Source of the DNA: JAADDK01 sp964425415
GTDB lineage: Archaea; Thermoplasmatota; Thermoplasmata; Thermoplasmatales; Aciduliprofundaceae
Length of the DNA: 10,038 nucleotides
Assembly (NCBI GenBank): GCA_964425415.1
Contig: CAYRMJ010000051.1
Location: forward strand, 1 to 10,038
Direction of reading: 5' to 3'
The notes beneath the pieces are model-generated. The model saw nothing but the letters and a program-made list of their open reading frames with translations. It was not told where the DNA came from and made no database searches. The position numbers were made by a program, and so were the translations under genes. Below are positions 1-6,660 of the stretch, piece by piece. Numbering within the stretch: position 1 is the stretch's first letter; each line of letters begins with the position of its first letter.

Positions 1-2049
1 TTGACATATTATTACTCTAAAAAGTATGGGTACGGATATCATGAGATGTACGTGAGAAATAACACAGAGGATTATTCAAAGTATCTGTCTTCTTCATACA
101 TCAATGTGAGTATCAACGATATTTTAAGTAACCTATCTAAGTACAGAAACATGGCTATTGTAATCAAAAATTGCACTGTTAACACATACACGGCTTTTTG
201 GAACTTTACTATTGGAATGAATGAGAGCACAGGAAAATCTCTTCGTGTTTATGTTGAGAATGGCGCAAAGATAAATGGTACTTTATTCAAAGGAGCAAGG
301 ATTTCAATAATGGGTACACTGGTTAAATACCACAGTCGCTGGGAATTGAAGGTGAGAAATGCCACTTCTGACAAAATTGTGGTCTTGTCCAAACCTAAAT
401 ATGAGAATGTCTCTGTTGATGATTTGCTGAGCAACGCATCAAAATACAACGGCACAAATGTTCATTCTTGGGGTGTCATATCATGGATGTACCATAACTC
501 AACATCAAACTTCACAATGTTCGGGCTGTTTTACAACGGCTCGGAAATTAAGGTTGTGGCGTTCAACGGTTCAAATCTTGATGATATAAAAGAGGGATAT
601 CACGCGGAAGTCTATGGGCAATTTACAGAGTATAAAGGAGAATGGGAGATAAAAATAAGGCCCCACTCTGCGGATCATGCAGTTGGAACTCCGCAGAACT
701 ATACTGATGTGAACATAACCGCGATATTGAAAGCACCAGAAAATTACAACAACACACTTGTTCATGTCCCATTTGCGGTAATTACATACGTTTACAATGC
801 TACAAAGTTGTTTTATGTGAGCAATTCGTCGGCAAATACAGAGGATATATCGGTGTTTGTGCAGAATGGAGCACATATAGATACCATTTATAAAGGTGCA
901 GATGTGGAAATATGGGGCATGGTTTCGCAATATCGGAATAAATGGGAGATAAAGATTAGAAACGACACAAACGACACAGTTAAAGTGATAAATAAAATAA
1001 ACTATGTGGATGTGAACATAACCTCCCTTCTCAGCAACGCATCAAAGTACAACGGCACCAATGTACATATTCCCAACGCAACCGTGGTTGGCGTGAAGTA
1101 CTCCTATCTCTTCTGGATCAGCAACTCCACCAACAACAGCAAAGACATCGCAGTGTTTGCAAAAGGTGCCGAGGTTCCAAATCTTGGTAGGGGGGACACG
1201 GTGGAGATTTACGGGAATGTTTCATATCACAACGGCAGTTACGAAATAAAAGTTCGCTCAGGCACTCCGGATAAGGTGATTCTCATTCATTCCACGGCAA
1301 AGTATGTGAATTTCTCGTACATACATGAGGTTGATTCCAACGGCACATTGGTGCATTTAGGCCAGCAGGTGATTGTGAACGGCACCGTGATTGCCCCGCC
1401 GCAGGTATTCTCTCGTATAAGCAGTCAGGGTAAGCCGCTGCTGAAGATGTACATAGAGGGTAGTGATGGTGGTGTGCAGGTGTTTGGGTACAATGTCAAT
1501 TACTCCAAACTGAATCTGGTTGAGGGGGATGTGGTGCAGGTTCGTGGCACACTGGACCAGTACAACGGAGAGGCAGAACTTAAGGTGTCATCTCTCAATT
1601 ATATAATCAAGATAAATCACACTTCGCCAATTACACCACAAAATATCACAACAGGATACTTCTCTAACTGGACAGCCGCGGAGAAGATTGAAGGCACACT
1701 GGTATATGTGAATGGAACGGTAACCAGAGTGAATACCACGTACCATTACTTCTATGTGGATGATGGTTCTGGAGAGGTGGAGATTTTCATAAGTGCCAGC
1801 AACGTGAGTATGGATAACATATCCGTTGGCGATAATGTGAGCGTCGTTGGTGTTGTCGCCCAGTACGATAAGACTTCTCCATATACGAGGTACTATGAAA
1901 TCCTGCCCAGATATCAGAGCGACATAGTGAAATTAAAACTCTCCAAGGTTAAGAATGAGAAAAACAAAGGCGAGTTGCCCTATGAGGTGATAACCATATG
2001 GAAGAGGAGAAATATTGCCCCAATTGCGGAAGATACGTTGGCTCATTAG
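1..2049 (+). CDS. Surface protein of tandem OB-fold-like repeats (5'-partial)
   Basis: This is the C-terminal 682 residues of a larger protein. The window opens inside a repeat: residues 2-24 match the end of a repeat unit (compare YYNGAPEIKVRAFTHDD at the end of the protein ending at 4141), so the TTG at base 1 is almost certainly an internal Leu codon. Six further units begin near residues 33, 134, 234, 335, 435 and 545. The first five starts are 100-101 residues apart. A typical unit has an opening helix (LLSNASKYNGT), a beta-rich core, then GD.VEI.G.V..Y....EIKVR. The last unit carries VDDGSG, typical of nucleic-acid-binding-type OB folds. About 40 N-X-S/T sequons point to an extracellular, N-glycosylated protein; any signal peptide would lie outside the window. 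No C-terminal membrane helix is visible. The last 17 codons overlap the next gene. The OB assignment is from pattern and the ligand is unknown. Confidence 0.85.
   Translation: MTYYYSKKYGYGYHEMYVRNNTEDYSKYLSSSYINVSINDILSNLSKYRNMAIVIKNCTVNTYTAFWNFTIGMNESTGKSLRVYVENGAKINGTLFKGARISIMGTLVKYHSRWELKVRNATSDKIVVLSKPKYENVSVDDLLSNASKYNGTNVHSWGVISWMYHNSTSNFTMFGLFYNGSEIKVVAFNGSNLDDIKEGYHAEVYGQFTEYKGEWEIKIRPHSADHAVGTPQNYTDVNITAILKAPENYNNTLVHVPFAVITYVYNATKLFYVSNSSANTEDISVFVQNGAHIDTIYKGADVEIWGMVSQYRNKWEIKIRNDTNDTVKVINKINYVDVNITSLLSNASKYNGTNVHIPNATVVGVKYSYLFWISNSTNNSKDIAVFAKGAEVPNLGRGDTVEIYGNVSYHNGSYEIKVRSGTPDKVILIHSTAKYVNFSYIHEVDSNGTLVHLGQQVIVNGTVIAPPQVFSRISSQGKPLLKMYIEGSDGGVQVFGYNVNYSKLNLVEGDVVQVRGTLDQYNGEAELKVSSLNYIIKINHTSPITPQNITTGYFSNWTAAEKIEGTLVYVNGTVTRVNTTYHYFYVDDGSGEVEIFISASNVSMDNISVGDNVSVVGVVAQYDKTSPYTRYYEILPRYQSDIVKLKLSKVKNEKNKGELPYEVITIWKRRNIAPIAEDTLAH
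430..465 (+). repeat. 36-nt near-identical direct repeat, copy 1
   Basis: It encodes SNASKYNGTNVH and matches 33 of 36 bases with the copy at 1033-1068. The spacing of 603 bases equals two repeat units. Confidence 0.8.
1033..1068 (+). repeat. 36-nt near-identical direct repeat, copy 2
   Basis: It encodes the same twelve residues, SNASKYNGTNVH, as 430-465. The intervening unit near 234-334 does not share this string, which suggests duplication or gene conversion of a two-unit block. Confidence 0.8.
1984..1991 (+). promoter_or_regulatory. Shine-Dalgarno site for the gene at 1998
   Basis: GAGGTGAT lies six bases before the ATG at 1998 and inside the upstream reading frame, where it encodes EVI. 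It fixes the start of the zinc-ribbon gene and argues that the 52-nt overlap is real rather than a start-calling error. Confidence 0.75.
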
Positions 2050-2807
2050 AGGTATGCCCTTACTGCGGAACAAAGATTCCGAAGCACACCTCGTACTACT
2101 ACGCGAAGTACGGCTCTCTGACCTTCGCCGTGTTCGGAATAGTGTTTCTGCTACTATTTGCCCAGAGCACCCCTGTGCAGCAAGTTCACATAGGAGATAT
2201 AGGGCCCACTTACAATTACGGTCTGGTTGAGATCCATGGAATCGTATCGTCCACTCCTTCGCTTGTAGTCAAAGGTGATGGTTCACAAACCCTGTACATA
2301 AATGTGGATGATGGCACGGGCGTGATGGCAGTGCATGTTTACAATCCCAACGTGGAGCGCCTCGCGAAGGAGCACAAGATTCCCGGCTACGGGGATTTCG
2401 TGGACATAAAAGGAGAGGTGTACTTCAGAGGCACGAATAGATACATGATAATCAACGATCCAAAGCAAATAAACATAAAACAAATAGCACCTGTGAAAAT
2501 GAGCGTTTCTAACATCAACTCTGTTCCATACTCAAACGGGGACTCTCTGCATGTAACGGTGGTTGGAAAGGTACTGCACTACAAATCCACCTTCTCTCAT
2601 TCTTTCATATTGAACTTCACCGATGGTGGCGGGTATTTGACGATTTACATACCTTCGTATTTCTACTACATGTACCACTTTGATGCAAAATGTTTGGAGG
2701 GTGAAAATGTGAGGATAACAGGGGCTATGCAATGGTACGGCAGTGAGATGAGCGGAGAATGGGAAATCATACCCGCAGATACCAGCGACATAGAGGTGAT
2801 ATCATGA
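1998..2807 (+). CDS. Zinc-ribbon, membrane-anchored protein with two OB-like domains
   Basis: The 269-residue protein begins with a zinc ribbon, CPNC (C7, C10) and CPYC (C20, C23). A single hydrophobic helix follows at about residues 41-55, then a mostly beta region. That region splits into two OB-like domains, about 60-163 and 168-265. The first contains VDDGTG at 103-108, a signature of tRNA_anti/nucleic-acid-binding-type OB folds, followed by GD.VDIKGEV. With the ribbon before the helix and the OB domains after it, the expected topology is ribbon in the cytoplasm and OB domains outside, although the positive-inside rule was judged only by eye. The protein is paralogous to the next one (IGDIGPTYNYGLVEIHG versus IGDLGITQNYNFVHIRG). 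It overlaps its upstream neighbour by 52 nt and its downstream neighbour by ATGA. It may be a ligand-sensing or scaffold subunit of the operon's membrane system; function is unproven. Confidence 0.85.
   Translation: MEEEKYCPNCGRYVGSLEVCPYCGTKIPKHTSYYYAKYGSLTFAVFGIVFLLLFAQSTPVQQVHIGDIGPTYNYGLVEIHGIVSSTPSLVVKGDGSQTLYINVDDGTGVMAVHVYNPNVERLAKEHKIPGYGDFVDIKGEVYFRGTNRYMIINDPKQINIKQIAPVKMSVSNINSVPYSNGDSLHVTVVGKVLHYKSTFSHSFILNFTDGGGYLTIYIPSYFYYMYHFDAKCLEGENVRITGAMQWYGSEMSGEWEIIPADTSDIEVIS
2793..2800 (+). promoter_or_regulatory. Shine-Dalgarno site for the gene at 2804
   Basis: GAGGTGAT with a three-base spacer precedes the ATG at 2804. It selects this start over an in-frame ATG at 2759, which would add 15 residues before the zinc ribbon and lengthen the overlap with the upstream gene. 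Confidence 0.75.
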
Positions 2808-4141
2808 AGTGTCCGAGCTGCGGACAGGAGATTCCGGATGATGTGGATATCTGTCCATACTGCACAGCCCACGTGAGAAACAGAGTGAGAATAAAGGCGA
2901 TTTACGCCGTTGCCCTCACGCTCATAATAGTTGCCTCTGCATACTCATTTTTTGCGTTTGCTGAAAGTGAGGTGCCTGTGTCAAAGATAGGGGATTTGGG
3001 AATAACCCAGAACTACAATTTCGTGCATATACGGGGCACGGTGGTTAATTATCCAAAGGCGTACGAGAGCAATTACGGCATAACTCAGGTGAGTTTCACC
3101 GTGGATGATGGCACAGGGCAGATAACCGTTAAACTTTACAGAGACCAGATACAGAGAATGGAGCAGGAAAAGAAGGTGCCGGCCATTGGAGATACGGTGG
3201 ATGCGCAGGGCACTTTTTCATACGGGACGCGGAAATCACTAACGATAAACAACATTGAGTTCTTAAAGATAACACACGGAAAGTACCATGGTTTATCTCT
3301 TAAAAAACTGGCAACTGCACCGCCATGGGGATTTAAGAACGGAGAGCTGATAAGCGTATCCGGGAACATAACGGGAGTTAGTGAGTACAGCTTTGGATAT
3401 ATAGCCACGATTGATGACTCTGTGGACCTGCTCGTTCCTCAAGTTTATTGCGGCCTTAAAATGGTGGATATTGGGAAGGTAAGCAGCGGCACTGTAAGAT
3501 TCTACGGCTCGCTGGAATTCTATCAATCAAAAAAGCAATCCAGCGATTACAAAGCAGTTGAGATGCGCGAAGTGATGAAGAATCCTGAATCGTACAATAG
3601 AACAAATGTGTTTGTGAGCTGGGGCGAAATAAAGAGCATTGATTCTGAAAATGGAAAAATAATTGTGGAGCAGAATGGCACAGAATTTACCGTTTACACC
3701 TATCACAGCCTGAAATACCTGCATGTGGGTGATCATGTGCAGCTTCAGGGCAAGTTCGTGAATTATCATGGTATGTGGGAGATATCAGTCACCAGAAAGA
3801 CGGATTTTATAACTGAACCGAGGTGGGAGATTATAATGGCTCCGAAATACGATATGATTGAGAAGAAGGAGTACGGGAGTATTGGAGATCTTGATTTGCA
3901 TTCCCTTGTTAAGGTTGAGGGAAAGGTTGCAGATTATCGCACTCTTAGTTACGGGTACCTGATAACACTATGGTACAGCAATCACAGTTACAGCGTTTAT
4001 GTGGAGAACAAAAAGAGCATACATGGTACGCTGGACTACGGAAGCGAGATAGTTGTGAAGGGCATGGTGACCTATTACAATGGAGCGCCGGAGATTAAGG
4101 TTCGTGCCTTCACACATGACGATGTGGAGGTGGTATCGTGA
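2804..4141 (+). CDS. Zinc-ribbon, membrane-anchored protein with four OB-like domains
   Basis: Starting at the ATG with the good ribosome site gives 445 residues. The zinc ribbon is CPSC (C3, C6) and CPYC (C17, C20). A basic stretch (RNRVRIK, 25-31) then a membrane helix at about 32-53 fits a cytoplasmic ribbon and an exported remainder. OB-like domains lie at about 54-158 (VDDGTG at 100-105, then IGDTVDAQG), 164-245, 249-335 (VGDHVQLQG) and 359-445 (GSEIVVKGMV). The third and fourth end in WEISV and PEIKV, like the repeats of the upstream surface protein, so this protein links the two types. Only about four N-X-S/T sequons are present, far fewer than in the upstream repeat protein. Overlaps of ATGA (upstream) and GTGA (downstream) imply translational coupling. 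No catalytic motif is visible and a binding role is the most I can infer. Confidence 0.85.
   Translation: MKCPSCGQEIPDDVDICPYCTAHVRNRVRIKAIYAVALTLIIVASAYSFFAFAESEVPVSKIGDLGITQNYNFVHIRGTVVNYPKAYESNYGITQVSFTVDDGTGQITVKLYRDQIQRMEQEKKVPAIGDTVDAQGTFSYGTRKSLTINNIEFLKITHGKYHGLSLKKLATAPPWGFKNGELISVSGNITGVSEYSFGYIATIDDSVDLLVPQVYCGLKMVDIGKVSSGTVRFYGSLEFYQSKKQSSDYKAVEMREVMKNPESYNRTNVFVSWGEIKSIDSENGKIIVEQNGTEFTVYTYHSLKYLHVGDHVQLQGKFVNYHGMWEISVTRKTDFITEPRWEIIMAPKYDMIEKKEYGSIGDLDLHSLVKVEGKVADYRTLSYGYLITLWYSNHSYSVYVENKKSIHGTLDYGSEIVVKGMVTYYNGAPEIKVRAFTHDDVEVVS
4127..4134 (+). promoter_or_regulatory. Shine-Dalgarno site for the GTG start at 4138
   Basis: GAGGTGGT with a three-base spacer precedes GTG at 4138. 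The GTG overlaps the preceding TGA as GTGA, and the next codons (Ile-Leu-Ala) lead straight into the first membrane helix, which supports the GTG start. Confidence 0.7.
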
Positions 4142-5460
4142 TTTTGGCATATTTCTTAACTGCGATATTGTTCGTGCTTCTGGGCACGTTGGTGGGTGCA
4201 GCGATGTCCATGCTGCCGGGACTTCACGTGTACAACGTAATTGGATTCTTCCTGCTGTTCTACTTCACCATGGGACTGGTTCTTGATCCAATGCTCATGG
4301 TTCTCATGCTCATCGGAATGCTCGTTTCCTATGCTTTCGTGTTCACCATTCCCTCAATTTACTTCAGTGCTCCTGATGATTCAACCATGTTCATACTCAT
4401 GCCCTCTCAGCGGTATTTGAAGGAGAGAAAGGGCCATGAGGCAGTGGTGCTCATAGCCACTGGTGCCCTAATAGGAGTTATGGCTATCACCATATTCGTG
4501 CCCATATTCATGGGTGCGCTGGGAGTGGTTTGGGATATTGCGATTTCCAACATACACTGGATCATAGGTGCGGTGATTGCGTTCATGCTTCTCTCGGAGT
4601 TTCCCAAGGACTTTGGAAGGCACAAAAACCCGTTGCACGGGCTGAAGGAGGCATGGAAAACCATTCTTGCAGGATATCTCACTTTCTTTCTGGCAGGGTT
4701 GCTGGGCGTGATAACCTTCAGCAAAACTCTTATTCCTGCGCAGCACGCGTTTCAGAGCCTCATGGCTCCGCTCATAGGACTGTTTGCCACTTCTTCCATA
4801 ATTTTGAATCTCATATCCAAATACGAGATTCCTGAGCAGAATATGCCTGATACGGTGGATGTGAAGCCGAGGGAGATAGTGCACGGCTCTCTTGCAGGGT
4901 CCGTAGGCGGTTTGTTTGCAGCATTCATTCCAGCGGTGACTGCTGGTGTTGGCGGCTATATGTCCTCGCATGCATTTGCGCAGAACGGAGATAAGAGCTT
5001 TCTGGTTTCAATGGGTGCATCCCGCGTGGTTTATTATGTGGGTGCAATCGCACTCTTCTTCCTCCCCACCTTGCACCTTCGCCGCGGTGCACTTGCAATG
5101 GGCATAAATCTGTTCTTTACTCCGGAGACTGTGCAGCAGTTCTACATGGTGGATGCAGCCATAGCCCTCGCAGGAGTGATTTCCTTCTTCATAGTGATTT
5201 ACGCATCCAAGTTCCTTGCAAGGTACATACCCAAGGTGAATCCAAAGACACTAAACATCGTGGTTCTTATCATTTTGATAATTCTGGTGTACATAATGAC
5301 CTCTTGGCAGGGACTGATAATAATGTCAATTGCCACGGCCATTGGATTGATTCCTGTGCTCTTCAACTCCCGGCGCTCACACTGTCTTGCGGTGATTCTG
5401 GTTCCAATATGGCTGAACATGGCGGGGATATCCGTAGCGCCTCTCCTGGGGATATGGTGA
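4138..5460 (+). CDS. TctA-like (COG1784/DUF112) membrane permease
   Basis: The 440-residue protein is strongly hydrophobic, with roughly ten or more membrane helices. Near the N-terminus GAAMSMLPGLHVYN (residues 20-33) carries the PGL turn typical of TctA-type permeases. IPSIYFSAPDDS (72-82) followed by MPSQRYL matches, from memory, the conserved PD-acid segment of the archaeal COG1784 branch. A second inverted-half-like region has GSLAGSVGGLFAAFIPAVTAGVGGYMSSH. Classical TctA works with a small membrane subunit TctB and a binding protein TctC to import tricarboxylates. Neither partner is recognisable here, and the flanking OB-domain proteins occupy the place a binding component would have. 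The transported substrate cannot be read from the sequence. It starts at GTG overlapping the upstream stop and is followed six bases later by the YdjM-like gene. Confidence 0.8.
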   Translation: MILAYFLTAILFVLLGTLVGAAMSMLPGLHVYNVIGFFLLFYFTMGLVLDPMLMVLMLIGMLVSYAFVFTIPSIYFSAPDDSTMFILMPSQRYLKERKGHEAVVLIATGALIGVMAITIFVPIFMGALGVVWDIAISNIHWIIGAVIAFMLLSEFPKDFGRHKNPLHGLKEAWKTILAGYLTFFLAGLLGVITFSKTLIPAQHAFQSLMAPLIGLFATSSIILNLISKYEIPEQNMPDTVDVKPREIVHGSLAGSVGGLFAAFIPAVTAGVGGYMSSHAFAQNGDKSFLVSMGASRVVYYVGAIALFFLPTLHLRRGALAMGINLFFTPETVQQFYMVDAAIALAGVISFFIVIYASKFLARYIPKVNPKTLNIVVLIILIILVYIMTSWQGLIIMSIATAIGLIPVLFNSRRSHCLAVILVPIWLNMAGISVAPLLGIW

Positions 5461-5466
5461 TGCGAA

Positions 5467-6594
5467 ATGAAGGGATTTGCACACTTTCTGGCAGGCCTAA
5501 CAACGGCGACCTTCGTGGTGGTCATTGCGAATCAGTTCTACGGAAACAACATGATAGCGGATGCCATCGTGCAGAACAAGGTTTTGATAATAATCCTTGG
5601 GGGCATATTCGGCATTCTTCCCGATACCATTGATTTCAGATTTGCAAAGTACCTGCAGAGGCACGACTATGAGGTGGATATGACGGAGTGGGACCTTGAT
5701 CCAAAGCGTGTGGCGGACACGCTGGCGAAGGCCATTGATCAGGCGCACGATGAGAACAGAGAGGTAAATGTCATGCTCCACACTGTTAAGATATCCTCGG
5801 ACCAGTGGAGACAGTACACCGTGCAGTTTGACACGGAGAACAAGAAGGTGATATGCGATATTGGGCCAATAATATCTGGATTTGAAAAGAGGCCGTACAT
5901 CAACACGTATCTTCCAGAGGAAAAGGCGCATGCGGAGGCTGAGTTCAAGGCGGATTTGGAGTACAACTACGATGCCGTAACTCATGTGGACATACTCTCC
6001 GGCCCTGATTTCTCATTCTTTCCAGAGAAGGACGGGCACATAAGGGCGGATTTCATACCATGGCACCGCAGGTGGGGCCACAGCGTGACCATGGGCGTGC
6101 TTTTTGCGCCTATAGGATTCATGCTCTACGGATTCACGCCCCTCGGCTGGACCGCATTCTGGGTCATAATGCTCGGATACTGGTCCCATATACTCACGGA
6201 TCATTTTGGATTGATGGGAAGCAACATGTTTCCTCCTTTCACCACGCATCGCATTCCCGGTTTCAAGGTGACGAGGAGCATGAGTCCGCTTGCGAACATA
6301 TTCACAAATTACAGCAACGTCATGCTGATGATTTTCAATATGAATTCGTGGAGCCACGTGCATTACTTTGAGATGCCATGGGCCTCCATGCTCAGCCTCA
6401 CCTCTAAGAGTTTTGTTGAGTGGTACATAGTATCTCTGCTTAACTACATAACCTACTATATTCTGCCCCCAATTTTGGTAGCATACTTTGGTGTGCTGTG
6501 GTGGAGAAAGAGGAAGGGCATAACGGAAGAGCTCAGCGACAAAGAGGCAAGGAGCAGAGAGCAGATGGAAGAGGTTGGCGGAGTGAATGTTTAA
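5467..6594 (+). CDS. YdjM/DUF457-like membrane protein, putative metal-dependent hydrolase
   Basis: The 375-residue protein has an N-terminal helix with HFLAG (H6), a second helix ending in GILPDTID (D53, D56), and then a charged soluble stretch of about 130 residues (57-195). After it come PWHRRWGHS (H200, H205), a membrane helix, and GYWSHILTDHFG (H241, D245). Further helices follow, ending in a C-terminal cytoplasmic-looking charged tail. This His/Asp set in membrane-proximal positions is the hallmark of the YdjM/DUF457 family (COG1988), annotated as inner-membrane metal-dependent hydrolases, although few members have a proven activity. The protein is longer than the compact ~150-200-residue members I know, mainly because of the insertion. 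GGTGAT with a five-base spacer supports ATG 5467. It is the last gene of the operon, followed by a T-rich tract, and its substrate is unknown. Confidence 0.75.
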   Translation: MKGFAHFLAGLTTATFVVVIANQFYGNNMIADAIVQNKVLIIILGGIFGILPDTIDFRFAKYLQRHDYEVDMTEWDLDPKRVADTLAKAIDQAHDENREVNVMLHTVKISSDQWRQYTVQFDTENKKVICDIGPIISGFEKRPYINTYLPEEKAHAEAEFKADLEYNYDAVTHVDILSGPDFSFFPEKDGHIRADFIPWHRRWGHSVTMGVLFAPIGFMLYGFTPLGWTAFWVIMLGYWSHILTDHFGLMGSNMFPPFTTHRIPGFKVTRSMSPLANIFTNYSNVMLMIFNMNSWSHVHYFEMPWASMLSLTSKSFVEWYIVSLLNYITYYILPPILVAYFGVLWWRKRKGITEELSDKEARSREQMEEVGGVNV

Positions 6595-6612
6595 TTTCCA
6601 TCTCTCTTTTTA
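6595..6612 (+). terminator. T-rich terminator candidate after the operon
   Basis: Pyrimidine-rich sequence containing TCTCTCTTTTTAT starts directly after the TAA of the last operon gene. Archaeal RNA polymerase often terminates at oligo-T without a hairpin, and no hairpin is evident here. Confidence 0.45.
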
Positions 6613-6642
6613 TGTTGCAATCTAAAACAGCAAATAATATCT

Positions 6643-6658
6643 AAAAAATTAAAAAAAA
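6643..6658 (-). terminator. Oligo-T terminator candidate after the lectin gene
   Basis: Read on the minus strand, T8 then AA then T6 begins two bases after the TAA at 6661-6663. Two T-runs in a row are a strong archaeal termination signal and fit the convergent gene arrangement. Confidence 0.6.
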
Positions 6659-6660
6659 GA

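Larger units (their letters stand above)
97..1965 (+). repeat. Six tandem ~100-residue OB-like repeats
   Basis: Protein-level tandem repeats start at about bases 97, 400, 700, 1003, 1303 and 1633. The first four intervals are 300-303 bases and the fifth is longer (~330). Recurrent positions are Y.[DN]V[NS][IV]..[IL]L at the start, [GD]..VEI.G in the middle and EIK[VI]R near the end. At the DNA level most units have diverged, so the regular period reflects selection on a protein fold rather than recent expansion. Confidence 0.8.

Noticed and set aside
1..3. TTG at base 1 as a true start codon
   Set aside because: The following residues are the tail of an OB-like unit and no signal peptide follows, so the gene continues to the left.
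97..1965. CRISPR-like or satellite DNA repeat
   Set aside because: The ~300-base periodicity is at the protein level within one open frame, and the DNA units are mostly diverged.
1980..2049. Frameshift that splits one gene into the first and second genes
   Set aside because: The second gene has its own ribosome site and opens with a complete zinc ribbon, as its paralogue does.
2759..2803. Earlier ATG at 2759 for the four-OB protein
   Set aside because: It would place 15 odd residues before the zinc ribbon and lacks the GAGGTGAT site that precedes 2804.
1998..4141. Cytoplasmic single-stranded DNA-binding proteins such as RPA
   Set aside because: The membrane helix before the OB domains and the sequon-rich repeat neighbour favour an extracytoplasmic location.
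4468..4971. 167-codon minus-strand open frame in the permease gene
   Set aside because: It is antisense to conserved membrane helices and is low-complexity and Arg/His-rich, as expected for a shadow frame.
4138..5460. Complete tripartite tricarboxylate transporter locus
   Set aside because: No TctB-like small membrane protein or TctC-like binding protein is adjacent; only the TctA-like part is present.
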